A stretch of DNA of 64,000 nucleotides, taken from Rhizobium sp. SSA_523 (GTDB lineage: Bacteria; Pseudomonadota; Alphaproteobacteria; Rhizobiales; Rhizobiaceae). The stretch covers positions 930,001 to 994,000 of the forward strand of contig NZ_CP129381.1 of NCBI RefSeq assembly GCF_030435705.1, in the 5' to 3' direction. Positions 26,394 to 35,074 of the stretch are shown here, one piece after another (the first letter of the stretch is position 1; each line of letters opens with the position of its first letter). The translations under genes were made by a program, and so were the position numbers. The notes below the pieces were generated by a model that saw nothing but the letters and a program-made list of their open reading frames with translations, did no database searches and was not told the origin of the DNA.

Positions 26394-27266
26394 TTATGCT
26401 GTTTTTGCGTGAGGACGCGCACCGATCACAACCGGTCGCGCCGGATCATGAACCCAGGCAGACCAGGAGCCAGGATACATGGCCGCGGTGACCCCGATCG
26501 AAGCCAGGGCAAGCACCGTATGCGCCGCGGACATGCCGGCGCCGCAATAGACCCCGACCGGCCTGGATCCATCTGCTCCGAGAGCCGCATACATTTCCGC
26601 CAGGGTCGCCGCATCGGTGAAATTTCCATAATCGGTGACATTGTCCGGCGCAGGCGCGCTGATGGCGCCGGGAATATGGCCGCGTGGAGCCTGGCCTTCC
26701 GCCACTGGGCCGCCAATATAGTTCGGCCGGATTCGCGCATCGAGCAGGACGCCATTGGCGGCGAGCGTCAGCGCCTCCTCCGGCCCGAATTCCGGCATAT
26801 GGCCTGCCGAGAGGTTGATGCTGCTGGGCGCGGGCGCGGCGCTTTCCTGGGATGTCGGCAAACCGGCTGCGACCCATGCGGGCAAGCCGCCATCGAGAAC
26901 CCTGACATCGGGCAGGCCCGCCCATTTCAGAACCCACCAGGCACGAGCGGCCGTCATGCTGCGATCGGCATCATAGACGATGATGGTCGCCTCCGGCCGC
27001 AAACCCCACTGCCGTGCCTTTGCCTGCAACACTGCGATATCGGGCAGAGGACGTTGTCCATGTTCGGCAGAGGGTGGCGCCTGAAAATCCTCATAGGCCT
27101 GCGTATCGATGGCGCCGGGCACACGATGACCGTCGAAAGAGGACTTGCCCGTATAGGGGTTGATTGACTGGACGGCGAGAATCGTCACGTCCCGCCCGCA
27201 AAGGCGCATCTCGTTCAGCTCCTGCGGCGTCACCAGCACGCTGCGGCGGATTTCGTCTCGGTCCAT
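26394..27266 (-). CDS. Sulfurtransferase, thiosulfate/3-mercaptopyruvate type (tandem rhodanese)
   Basis: Two-domain rhodanese of 290 residues. The N-terminal domain is inactive-like (HRVPGAIDTQAYEDF, IIVYDADRSMTAARAWWVLK). The C-terminal domain has the active-site loop CGAGMSA with Cys241, close to the CGSGVTA loop of mercaptopyruvate/thiosulfate sulfurtransferases. It moves sulfane sulfur from 3-mercaptopyruvate or thiosulfate to an acceptor. The start at ATG 27266 gives a normal family N-terminus; the long upstream frame covers the divergent promoter. It is monocistronic, divergent from the double-ATPase gene, with a GntR-type palindrome 62 bases upstream. Its presence points to sulfur in the substrate handled by this island. 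Confidence 0.88.
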   Translation of the reverse strand: MDRDEIRRSVLVTPQELNEMRLCGRDVTILAVQSINPYTGKSSFDGHRVPGAIDTQAYEDFQAPPSAEHGQRPLPDIAVLQAKARQWGLRPEATIIVYDADRSMTAARAWWVLKWAGLPDVRVLDGGLPAWVAAGLPTSQESAAPAPSSINLSAGHMPEFGPEEALTLAANGVLLDARIRPNYIGGPVAEGQAPRGHIPGAISAPAPDNVTDYGNFTDAATLAEMYAALGADGSRPVGVYCGAGMSAAHTVLALASIGVTAAMYPGSWSAWVHDPARPVVIGARPHAKTA

Positions 27267-27327
27267 TCCAGCCTCTCTCGTTCCTATGCACCCTAGCTTC
27301 CGACAGGATTGCAGGCTTGGCAAGCTA

Positions 27328-27349
27328 AAATATATTACGTAGTATATCA
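27328..27349. promoter_or_regulatory. GntR-type operator copy 2, divergent promoter
   Basis: The 22-bp palindrome has the core ATATATTACGTAGTATAT. It sits almost exactly midway between the start codons at 27266 (minus) and 27412 (plus), so one protein could control both the sulfurtransferase and double-ATPase genes. Confidence 0.7.
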
Positions 27350-27411
27350 GAAAAATTTTTGCTTGATCGGCCGGATCCCGTGCCGGTTGGATCCACCCGG
27401 AGCGTTCCGCC

Positions 27412-29205
27412 ATGACCATTCTATCCGTGCGCAACCTGACGACCGCCTTTCGCCGAGCCGGCCAATGGCATGCGGTGGTGAATGATGTGAGCCTTGATGT
27501 GAATGCCGGCGAGACCGTTGCCATCGTAGGAGAATCCGGTTCCGGAAAAAGCGTCACCGCAATGTCCATCATGCGGCTTCTGCCGGAACGCACCTCCCGG
27601 GTTTCGGGCCATGTGGATCTCGAAGGCCGCGATCTCCTCTCCCTCAGCGAATATGAGATGCAGGATGTGCGCGGCAACCAGATCGCCATGATCTTTCAAG
27701 AGCCGATGACCTCGCTCAATCCCGTCATGAGTGTCGGCCGGCAGATTTCCGAAGCCATCCGCCGGCACCGCCGGATCAGCGCCGCCGATGCGAGGCGGGA
27801 AACCATCAGTCTGTTCGAACGCGTGCGAATTCCGGCCGCGACCAAGCGGTTCGACGAATATCCGCATCAATTGTCCGGCGGCACGCTGCAGCGGGTGATG
27901 ATCGCAATGGCATTGGCATCGCGCCCGCGCCTGTTGATCGCCGACGAGCCGACAACGGCGCTCGACGTGACGGTTCAGGCCGAAATCCTGCAGCTCATCA
28001 AGAGCCTGCAGGACGAGGAGCAGATGGGCGTTCTCTTCATCACGCATGATATGGGCGTGGTTGCCGAGATTGCCGACCGGACCCTGGTGATGTTCCGCAG
28101 CCGTTCCCTGGAGACCGGCTCGACGCTCGACATCTTCGACCGTCCGCAGCACACCTATACCCGCGCGCTTCTCTCCGCCGTGCCGCGGCTCGGCTCCATG
28201 CAGGGTCGCAGCAATCCGTCGACTTTTCCGCTGCTGGATACGGAAACGGCAGTTGCAACGGAAGAGCGCACCATGCAGCCCGCCGGGGATCGCCCGGTCC
28301 TGGAAGTTCACAACCTCGTCACCCGCTTCGACATCAAGACCGGTGTGCTGAGCCGCGTCACCAGCCGCGTTCATGCGGTGGAGGATGTCTCATTCGATCT
28401 CAGAGAAGGGGAAACCCTCTCGCTGGTCGGCGAGTCCGGCTGCGGAAAATCGACCACGGGGCGCTCGGTGCTGCGGCTGATCAATCCCACCAGCGGCACC
28501 ATCCGGGTCAATGGCGAGGACATTCACAGCCTTGCGGAACGAGATCTCACGCAGCGTCGCAAACGGATGCAGATGATCTTTCAGGATCCCTTTTCCAGCC
28601 TCAATCCGCGCATGCGCGTGGGCGAAGCGATCGCCGAGCCGATGATCGTCCACAAGATCGCCGACAAGCGCGCAGCCGCCGAAAAGGCGGTCGACCTCCT
28701 TGAGAAGGTGGGGCTGAAGGCTGACATGGCGAGACGCTTCCCGCACGAATTCTCGGGCGGCCAGCGCCAGCGCATCAGCATTGCCCGCGCGCTTACCCTG
28801 AACCCCGGCCTGATCGTTGCCGACGAGGCGGTCTCTGCGCTGGACGTGTCGATCAAGGCGCAGGTGGTCAACCTGATGCTCGAATTGCAGGAGGCGCTGC
28901 GGATTGCCTATCTGTTCATCAGTCACGACATGGCGGTCGTCGAACGGGTCAGCCACCGAGTGGCTGTGATGTATCTGGGCGAAATCGTCGAGATCGGTTC
29001 CCGCGCGCAGGTCTTCGGTGATCCGCAGCATCCCTATACGCGTCGCCTGCTGGATGCCGTTCCGATCGCCGATCCGCGGCGCCGGAACTTGAGGCGCGCC
29101 CTGCCCCCGTTCGAGCTCGGCAGCGCGGTCCGTCCCGCAGACTATGTTCCGACAAAGGCCGTCTACCGTGAACACACCGCCGGCCACCTCGTCAAGCAGG
29201 GATGA
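27412..29205 (+). CDS. Double ABC ATPase (DppD-DppF fusion) for peptide-type importer
   Basis: Protein of 597 residues with two complete nucleotide-binding domains. The first has Walker [10 protein letters not shown], signature [15 protein letters not shown] and Walker [13 protein letters not shown]. The second, from about residue 295, has [24 protein letters not shown] and [14 protein letters not shown]. Note Ala instead of Pro after the Walker B Glu, and GGT in the first signature. GsiA-type double ATPases have this layout. It supplies the energy subunit missing from the minus-strand permease operon. It has a GntR-type operator 62 bases upstream and ends at a strong inverted repeat shared with the convergent GntR gene. 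Confidence 0.92.
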   Translation: MTILSVRNLTTAFRRAGQWHAVVNDVSLDVNAGETVAIVGESGSGKSVTAMSIMRLLPERTSRVSGHVDLEGRDLLSLSEYEMQDVRGNQIAMIFQEPMTSLNPVMSVGRQISEAIRRHRRISAADARRETISLFERVRIPAATKRFDEYPHQLSGGTLQRVMIAMALASRPRLLIADEPTTALDVTVQAEILQLIKSLQDEEQMGVLFITHDMGVVAEIADRTLVMFRSRSLETGSTLDIFDRPQHTYTRALLSAVPRLGSMQGRSNPSTFPLLDTETAVATEERTMQPAGDRPVLEVHNLVTRFDIKTGVLSRVTSRVHAVEDVSFDLREGETLSLVGESGCGKSTTGRSVLRLINPTSGTIRVNGEDIHSLAERDLTQRRKRMQMIFQDPFSSLNPRMRVGEAIAEPMIVHKIADKRAAAEKAVDLLEKVGLKADMARRFPHEFSGGQRQRISIARALTLNPGLIVADEAVSALDVSIKAQVVNLMLELQEALRIAYLFISHDMAVVERVSHRVAVMYLGEIVEIGSRAQVFGDPQHPYTRRLLDAVPIADPRRRNLRRALPPFELGSAVRPADYVPTKAVYREHTAGHLVKQG

Positions 29206-29240
29206 CAGGAGGATGCCCAGGCGGCCGGTCGGCAGCCCTT

Positions 29241-29285
29241 TAGGGTCGAAACTTAACCAGGTTTCGGGCGTGAGTTTCGACCCTA
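29241..29285. terminator. 13-bp inverted repeat between convergent genes
   Basis: TAGGGTCGAAACT and AGTTTCGACCCTA are perfect 13-bp arms with a 19-base loop, and the right arm contains the stop codon of the GntR gene. It is a likely bidirectional terminator. The arm sequence recurs at 41181-41193 and 41427-41439, so it may belong to a dispersed repeat. Confidence 0.6.
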
Positions 29286-29984
29286 GAGCGTCAACCCCGC
29301 CCGGCCATTGGCGATCAGGGCGGCCAGCAGACCTTTGCGGGTGTTTTCATTATGCTCCATGATGGCCTGCCGGGCCTTCTCCGCATCCCTCGCCCTGAGA
29401 TGGGCCAGGATGCGCTGATGGTCATCATTGGTTTCCGGATTGATGTCGCGAACGCGGGTGCCCATGTAGAACAGGCGGGCGCATTCCTCCAGATGGCTCA
29501 TCACCAGGGCGTGCAGGCGGGGATTTCTGGACGCCTTGGCGATCATGGAATGAAACTGCTCGTTGCGCAAAACGAAGGTGCGCGTGCTGAACTCCTCGCC
29601 CATGACGTAATTGGCATCGGCCAGTGTCTCGAGCCGGTCCATTTCCTCCACCGTCATGGCCTCCGCCGCCAGCGCCGCTGCCGTCCCTTCCAGAACGCCG
29701 CGCAGCGAAAAAAGGTCGTTCATGTCCTTGATGGTGACCGGCGTGACCCGGTAACCCCTGCGAGGATAGGCCTCCATGAAGCCTTCGACGCAGAGCCGGC
29801 CGAGGGCTTCGCGCACGGGAGTCTTGCTCATCTGCAACTGTTCAGCGAGTTCCGGCTCGGACACTTCCGCACCGGGGGCCAGATCCCCTGTGATGACTCG
29901 CTCCCGCAGAATGGCATAAGCCTGTTCCGTCAGCGATTTCGCCCGTCGTTCCGTCGTCGCTTGAGCCTGATCCAATCCCGTCAC
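29283..29984 (-). CDS. GntR-family regulator, FCD subfamily
   Basis: Regulator of 233 residues. Residues 15-75 are the winged helix-turn-helix (AYAILRERVITGDLAPGAEV, ELAEQLQMSKTPVREALGRL), and 85-225 an all-helical FCD ligand-binding domain with candidate metal-binding residues (E in RNEQFHSMIAKASRN; the HLEECARLFYMG and DDHQRILAHL helices carry histidines). FCD regulators sense carboxylates or amino acids. The GTG at 29984 is chosen because GAGGAG lies seven bases upstream; the frame upstream of it is the divergent leader. It probably binds the three 22-bp palindromes at 26308, 27328 and 30117. It is divergent from the racemase-hydantoinase operon. Confidence 0.9.
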   Translation of the reverse strand: MTGLDQAQATTERRAKSLTEQAYAILRERVITGDLAPGAEVSEPELAEQLQMSKTPVREALGRLCVEGFMEAYPRRGYRVTPVTIKDMNDLFSLRGVLEGTAAALAAEAMTVEEMDRLETLADANYVMGEEFSTRTFVLRNEQFHSMIAKASRNPRLHALVMSHLEECARLFYMGTRVRDINPETNDDHQRILAHLRARDAEKARQAIMEHNENTRKGLLAALIANGRAGLTL

Positions 29985-30116
29985 ATCCCATCTCCTCAGG
30001 CCCGGATAGCGGGCGCCTGGTTCCTTTTTGCGGCCAAATGGCCGCCTGTCAAAGCGTTTCGCCGCCCGCCCCTCCTCTGTGGGAAAGAGCAAAGCGCTTT
30101 GACACTCGTCTCATCG

Positions 30117-30138
30117 TAATATACCACGTGATATATCT
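30117..30138. promoter_or_regulatory. GntR-type operator copy 3
   Basis: Palindrome with core ATATACCACGTGATATAT, 40 bases before the racemase-like start codon at 30179 and 132 bases before the GntR start at 29984. Third match to the shared island motif. Confidence 0.7.
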
Positions 30139-30178
30139 TAGCCAGCCTGATGTGGCGCCAGAACCGCCGGGGAATAAT

Positions 30179-30841
30179 GTGTCGAAAATTCTCGTGATCA
30201 ATCCCAACAGCTCTGCCTCGGTCACGCAATCCATGCGCGACTGCCTGGATCCCGTCCGCCGTGCGATTAAGCACGAGATCACCTGCGTCGAGCTCGCCAA
30301 ATCACCGCCGGGCATAGAAACGGACGCACATGTCGAGGCGGTGATTCCCAACATTCTGGAAGCGGTCGGCACGCAGGATGCGGACGCCTTCGTCTTGGCC
30401 TGCTTCTCCGATCCGGGCATAGCGACCGTCAGGGCCTCGACGGCCAAGCCGGTCACCGGCATTGCCGAATCGGCCTATCTTTCCGCCCTTTCGCTTGGTC
30501 GGACATTCGGCATCATCTCGCTCGGCCCCTCCTCCATTGCCCGCCACCTGCGCTATCTCACCGCGCTCGACCTTCATCATCGCCTCGCAGGCGATCGCTC
30601 GATCGACATGACGGTTGTCGAGCTGATGGCAACTGACGTTGTCGAAACGGTCGCCAGGACCGCGCGCCGGCTGCGGGACGAGGACAAAGCGGACGTCATC
30701 ATTCTCGGCTGCGCAGGGTTGGGCTCCTACCGCCTCGCGCTGCAGGACGAGCTGGATCTGCCGGTCATCGATCCGGTCCAGGCCGGCGTAGCGCTTGCCG
30801 CCAATCATCTCGATCTGTCCTACGGGAGGCACCAGTCATGA
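30179..30841 (+). CDS. Asp/Glu/hydantoin racemase family protein
   Basis: Protein of 220 residues with the family opening (ILVINPNSSASVTQSM) and the two catalytic-type cysteines, Cys75 in FVLACFSDPG and Cys178 in IILGCAGLGSY. Hydantoin racemases interconvert D- and L-5-substituted hydantoins by two-base proton transfer, supplying a stereospecific hydantoinase. The GTG at 30179 is the start, after GGGGA; the longer frame upstream is the operator region. It overlaps the cyclic amidohydrolase gene by four bases, the pairing expected for a hydantoin-type route. Malonate decarboxylase-like or other racemase roles are not excluded. Confidence 0.85.
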   Translation: MSKILVINPNSSASVTQSMRDCLDPVRRAIKHEITCVELAKSPPGIETDAHVEAVIPNILEAVGTQDADAFVLACFSDPGIATVRASTAKPVTGIAESAYLSALSLGRTFGIISLGPSSIARHLRYLTALDLHHRLAGDRSIDMTVVELMATDVVETVARTARRLRDEDKADVIILGCAGLGSYRLALQDELDLPVIDPVQAGVALAANHLDLSYGRHQS

Positions 30842-32202
30842 CTTTCGAACTCGTTATCCGCGGCACGGCGGTTCTCCCGGACGGCCTCCTGCCCGATGCC
30901 TGGATCGGCATTTCCGGCGGCAAGATCGCAGCCATCGGCACTTCGGAAGCTCCGGCAGCGGATCAGATCCATGATTGCGGCGAAGACCTCATCTTCCCCG
31001 GCATCATCGACGGTCAGACCCATGCCTGCAGCTATGGCGGTCTTCCCGGCATTGCCTCCACCACCCGATCCGCCATTGCCGGCGGTGTCACCACCATTGT
31101 CGACATGCCCTATGACAATCCGGCGCCGCTGAACGACACGGCGCGACTGGCCGACAAAGTGGCGGCGATCGCACAACACGCTCATTCCCATGTGGCGCTT
31201 TACGGCACCCTTCTGCCTGGGCAGAAACCGGACGACGTGGCCTCCCTGATCGAAGGCGGCGTGGTGGCCTTCAAGATCTCCACCTTCGAAAGCAGTCCGA
31301 CCCGGTTTCCGCGCATAGCATCGGACCAGATCCTCGGCATCTTCAACGCCCTGGCTGACACTCCCCTGCCACTTGGCGTGCACAATGAAGACCAGGACAT
31401 TGTCCGGGCCTATATCGCGGCGGCCAAGGCAGCCGGCCAGAACGGCATCGAAGCGCATTCGGCGAGCCGCCCGCCGGCTGCCGAACTGTCGGCCACGGCG
31501 CAGTTCCTGGAGCTCGGCGCCGCAGCAGGCGCCCATGCCCATATCGTACATCTCACCACCGCCCGCGGCTTCCAGCTCGTCGACAATTATCTTGCCGACG
31601 GGTTCCGCGCGACCGGAGAGCTCTGCGTGCACTATCTCTGGTTCGATCCGGAACGCGACGGCGCGGCGCTTGGCGCGCGCATGAAGGTCAATCCGCCGAT
31701 CCGCCCCGGCCAGATCGACGCGCTTTGGGAGGAAATCCTCGCAGGCCGGGTCGCCTTCGTCAGCTCCGACCATTCCAGCTGGCCCATCGACAACAAGTTC
31801 ACCGACTCGATCTTCGATGCCGGCGCCGGCGTGCCGGGTCTCGAAACGCTTCTGCCGGCCTTCTTTACCGCCGCCGAACAGCGCGGCCTGGATGCGCCCG
31901 CCATCACCGCCGAGCAGCTTTGCGAACGGCCTGCCAAGTTTTTCGGGCTTTGGCCGGAAAAGGGGGCGATCCGCATCGGAGCGGATGCCGATCTGGCGAT
32001 CGTCAGCCAGACACCGCAGACCTGGGATTCACAGAATGCCCATGACGAGCTGCGCTGGAGCCCCTTTGACGGGCGTCGCTTCTCCGTCACCGTCGCCCGG
32101 ACCTATCTTTCGGGTCGCCTGGCCTTTGACGGAACGACGGTCCTCAACCGGCCGGGTGACGGGCAGTTCGTCCGTCGCGGCCAATCTCACTGGTTCGAAT
32201 AG
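30838..32202 (+). CDS. Cyclic amidohydrolase (hydantoinase/allantoinase/dihydroorotase family)
   Basis: Metal-dependent ring-opening hydrolase of 454 residues, normal for the family. It shows the TIM-barrel landmarks: Lys146 in VAFKIST (the carbamylated lysine), His182 in VHNED, His235/His238 in HIVHLTTARG and Asp311 in SSDHSSW. The first metal motif reads DGQTH (Gln60, His62) where most relatives have HxH, so one alpha-metal ligand is changed. It should hydrolyse a cyclic amide such as a hydantoin, dihydropyrimidine or allantoin-like ring in the cytosol. It overlaps the racemase gene and is followed 12 bases later by a DHDPS-family gene. Confidence 0.87.
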   Translation: MTFELVIRGTAVLPDGLLPDAWIGISGGKIAAIGTSEAPAADQIHDCGEDLIFPGIIDGQTHACSYGGLPGIASTTRSAIAGGVTTIVDMPYDNPAPLNDTARLADKVAAIAQHAHSHVALYGTLLPGQKPDDVASLIEGGVVAFKISTFESSPTRFPRIASDQILGIFNALADTPLPLGVHNEDQDIVRAYIAAAKAAGQNGIEAHSASRPPAAELSATAQFLELGAAAGAHAHIVHLTTARGFQLVDNYLADGFRATGELCVHYLWFDPERDGAALGARMKVNPPIRPGQIDALWEEILAGRVAFVSSDHSSWPIDNKFTDSIFDAGAGVPGLETLLPAFFTAAEQRGLDAPAITAEQLCERPAKFFGLWPEKGAIRIGADADLAIVSQTPQTWDSQNAHDELRWSPFDGRRFSVTVARTYLSGRLAFDGTTVLNRPGDGQFVRRGQSHWFE

Positions 32203-32214
32203 GGAAGGATTATC

Positions 32215-33141
32215 GTGGCTCTCATTACCGCAGGATCGAAAGGCGTTTTTGTCATTGCCGTGACGCCCTTTACCGATAATGGCGCGCTTGACCATGACAG
32301 CATCGACCGGATGGTCGATTTCTATGCCGAAAAGGGCGCCGACGGGCTGACCATACTCGGCATGATGGGCGAGGCGCCGAAGCTCACCCAGGCCGAGTCC
32401 ATCGACGTCACCCGCCGCACGCTTGCCCGTGCCGGCGACAGGCCGGTGGTCGTCGGCGTCTCCGCTCCGGGGCTTGCCGCCATCGGCGAACTGACCAAGG
32501 CCGTCATGGACCTCGGTGCGGCCGGAGTCATGGTCGCTCCACCCTCGGCGCTGCGCACCGATGACCAGATTTTCGGCTACTACAGGAATGTCGTGGAAAC
32601 GCTCGGGCCGGATGTGCCCGTCGTCCTGCAGGATTTCCCGCTATCGACCGGCGTCCAGATCTCCACCAGAACGCTCGGCACGATTTTCGAAGCGCATCCG
32701 AGCATCGTGATGCTCAAGCATGAGGACTGGCCGGGGCTTCAGAAGATCTCCGATCTTCGCCAGGCCGAGGCTAACGGCCGCCGCCGCGTCTCGATCCTTT
32801 GCGGCAATGCCGGCGTCTTCCTGCCCGAGGAAATGCAGCGCGGCGCCGATGGCGCCATGACCGGCTTCGCCTATCCCGAGATGATGGCGGATGTGGTGCG
32901 CCTCAGCAATGCCGGCGAGATGGATCGGGCGCAGGATATTTTCGATGCCTATCTTCCGCTGGTGCGCTACGAACAGCAGCCGGGCATCGGCCTGGCGGTT
33001 CGCAAACATGTTCTTGCACAGCGCGGCGCGATCGCGAGTGCTGCACAGCGCCGTCCCGGTGCATCCCTGAATGCCGCAGCCATTGCCGAAGTGGACAGGC
33101 TGATCGAACGGCAAAACCGCAAGCTGGAGGCTCTTGGCTGA
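32215..33141 (+). CDS. DHDPS/N-acetylneuraminate lyase family protein
   Basis: Class I aldolase-like TIM barrel of 308 residues. The opening VFVIAVTPFTDNGALDHDSI and GMMGEAPKLTQAE blocks are typical, and Lys168 (IVMLKHEDWPG) is the Schiff-base lysine. The catalytic Tyr expected in the YNxP motif is Gln (VVLQDFPLSTGV), a feature of a side branch of the family. It probably makes or breaks a bond next to a 2-oxo acid such as pyruvate. GTG start after GGAAGGA. It ends inside the start codon of the next SDR gene. Not a lysine-pathway dapA, judging by context. Confidence 0.85.
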   Translation: MALITAGSKGVFVIAVTPFTDNGALDHDSIDRMVDFYAEKGADGLTILGMMGEAPKLTQAESIDVTRRTLARAGDRPVVVGVSAPGLAAIGELTKAVMDLGAAGVMVAPPSALRTDDQIFGYYRNVVETLGPDVPVVLQDFPLSTGVQISTRTLGTIFEAHPSIVMLKHEDWPGLQKISDLRQAEANGRRRVSILCGNAGVFLPEEMQRGADGAMTGFAYPEMMADVVRLSNAGEMDRAQDIFDAYLPLVRYEQQPGIGLAVRKHVLAQRGAIASAAQRRPGASLNAAAIAEVDRLIERQNRKLEALG

Positions 33142-33899
33142 TGGATCTGAAACTTTCCGGAAAGACTGCTCTCGTCCTGGGCGCCAGCCGCGGGCTGGGC
33201 GCGGCAATCGCCAAGGCGCTTGCGGCAGAAGGCGTGATTGTCTATGCGGCTGCGCGCAATACCTCCTCGATCACCGAGACGGCGACTATGAAGCCTGTCC
33301 AGGTGGATCTTGCCGATGCCGCATCGGTCGAGGCGCTGATCGCATCGCTTGGGCAGCAGGGCGGCGTCGATATTCTCGTCAACAATACCGGTGGCCCCAA
33401 GGCAGGTCCGGCACAAGGTCAAGGCCGCGACGCGTGGGAATCAGCATTCCACATGATGGCGACCTCCATCTTCTCCATCACCGACGCAGTGCTGCCGATG
33501 ATGATCGAGCGCAAATGGGGCCGCATCCTCACCATCGGCTCCTCGGGCGTCGTCCAGCCGATCGCCAATCTTGCTTTGTCGAACGGCGTGCGCGCCGCGA
33601 TTGCCGGATGGTCGAAGACACTTGCAAGCGAAGTCGCCAGACACGGCATCACGGTCAACATGATCCTGCCCGGCCGCATCGATACCGACCGCGTACGCGA
33701 ACTGGATACGTTAAAAGCCGACAAGGCGGGCAGCAGCCTTGCCGCGGTACAGGATGCCTCGCGCAACGAGATCCCCGTCGGGCGCTACGGCCGGCCTGAG
33801 GAATTCGCCGCCGTCGCGGCCTTTCTCGTCAGCGAACAGGCAAGCTATGTCAACGGTTCGAGCATCCGCGTCGATGGCGGAATGATCCGGGGATTGTGA
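33141..33899 (+). CDS. SDR-family protein with altered catalytic motif
   Basis: Short-chain dehydrogenase/reductase fold of 252 residues. The nucleotide motif is GASRGLG at 14-20, and NNTGG replaces NNAG. Catalytic Ser134/135 are in IGSSGV, but the YxxxK position reads S147-N-G-V-R151, so the Tyr and Lys are both missing. The C-terminal PGRIDTDR and GSSIRVDGG motifs are normal. Such divergent SDRs exist (LALSNxxR type, as I recall) and may work differently. It starts within the previous stop codon (TGATG), so it is translated together with the DHDPS-family protein. Confidence 0.85.
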   Translation: MDLKLSGKTALVLGASRGLGAAIAKALAAEGVIVYAAARNTSSITETATMKPVQVDLADAASVEALIASLGQQGGVDILVNNTGGPKAGPAQGQGRDAWESAFHMMATSIFSITDAVLPMMIERKWGRILTIGSSGVVQPIANLALSNGVRAAIAGWSKTLASEVARHGITVNMILPGRIDTDRVRELDTLKADKAGSSLAAVQDASRNEIPVGRYGRPEEFAAVAAFLVSEQASYVNGSSIRVDGGMIRGL

Positions 33900-33904
33900 C
33901 GGCC

Positions 33905-35074
33905 ATGACCGATTTCGACGTACTTCTCGAGCGCCGCGGGACCGGCAGCTCCAAATGGAGCCGCTATGGCGAGGACGTGCTGCCGATGTGGGTGGCCGAC
34001 ATGGACTTTCCATCGGCTCCGGAGATTGTCCGGTCGATCACGCAGCGGCTGGAGCACCCGGTGCTCGGCTACGGCGTGGCCCGTGACGAATTGCGCGATC
34101 AGATCGTCGCCGACCTGGCCGACAAATACCAATGGACGATCGCTCGGGAAGACATCGTCTTCCTGCCCGGCGTTGAACCCGGCTTCAACATGGCCTTGAG
34201 GGCGATGCTTGCGCCCGGCGATTCCGTCGTCGTACAGACGCCCATGTATCGTCCGATTCTCAATGCGCCCGGCCATTGGGGACTGACCCGGCAGGATGCG
34301 CCGCTTCGCGCCTCCCCGTCCGGCTTTGTGATGGATGAGGCGGAGCTCTCCGCCAAGCTTGCCCTGTCAAAGGCGCTGCTATTCTGCAATCCGCATAACC
34401 CGACGGGCAAGGTCTTCACCCGCGAAGAGCTCTCGCGGATCGCCGAGCTGTGCGAGACGAAGGACCAACTGATCATCTCCGACGAGATCCATTGCGATCT
34501 CCTGTTCGACCAGCGCCGGCACATTCCGCTGGCATCGCTGTCGCAGGCGGCTGCGAACCGCACCATCACATTGATGGCGGCCAGCAAGACCTACAATATC
34601 GCCGGCCTGAAGACGGCTTTTGCGATCGTCCAGAACCCGGCGATTCGGGAGAAATTCGCCGCATCGCGTCTTGGAATGGTGGACAGCGTCAATATCCTCG
34701 GACTTGAGGCCACGCTTGCCGCCTATCGCCATGGCGCGTCCTGGAAGAACGAGCTTCTCGCCTATCTGCAAGCCAATCGCGATTATCTGATGCAGAACCT
34801 CTCGAGCCGCCTGCCCGCAATCCGCTGCCTGGCACCGGAAGGGACGTTCCTCGCCTGGCTCGATTGCAGCGGGCTCGGCACCCGCGATCCGCAGGCCTTC
34901 TTCCTGGACAAGGGCAAGGTCGCCTTCAGCGCCGGGCACGAATTCGGGCCCGATTACGGCCAATATGTCCGGTTCAACTTCGGCTGCCCGAGATCCATTC
35001 TGGAAGAAGGGCTGCGCCGGATGGAAACAGCCATTGCCACAGCCGGCCATGCAGGCGCATCAGCGGGCGAGTGA
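33905..35074 (+). CDS. PLP-dependent C-S lyase/aminotransferase, MalY/PatB type
   Basis: Fold-type I PLP enzyme of 389 residues. The MalY/PatB N-terminus is clear (SSKWSRYGEDVLPMWVADMD), as are NPHNPTGKVF, Asp193 in SDEIHCDLL and the PLP lysine Lys228 in AASKTYNIAGLK. Members cleave cystathionine, cysteine or S-conjugates to pyruvate, ammonia and a thiol. A GTG at 33896 overlaps the SDR stop, but the ATG at 33905 fits the family start. Last gene of the racemase operon. Its 3' end overlaps the convergent anti-sigma gene by 15 bases. Together with the sulfurtransferase it suggests a sulfur-containing substrate. Confidence 0.88.
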   Translation: MTDFDVLLERRGTGSSKWSRYGEDVLPMWVADMDFPSAPEIVRSITQRLEHPVLGYGVARDELRDQIVADLADKYQWTIAREDIVFLPGVEPGFNMALRAMLAPGDSVVVQTPMYRPILNAPGHWGLTRQDAPLRASPSGFVMDEAELSAKLALSKALLFCNPHNPTGKVFTREELSRIAELCETKDQLIISDEIHCDLLFDQRRHIPLASLSQAAANRTITLMAASKTYNIAGLKTAFAIVQNPAIREKFAASRLGMVDSVNILGLEATLAAYRHGASWKNELLAYLQANRDYLMQNLSSRLPAIRCLAPEGTFLAWLDCSGLGTRDPQAFFLDKGKVAFSAGHEFGPDYGQYVRFNFGCPRSILEEGLRRMETAIATAGHAGASAGE

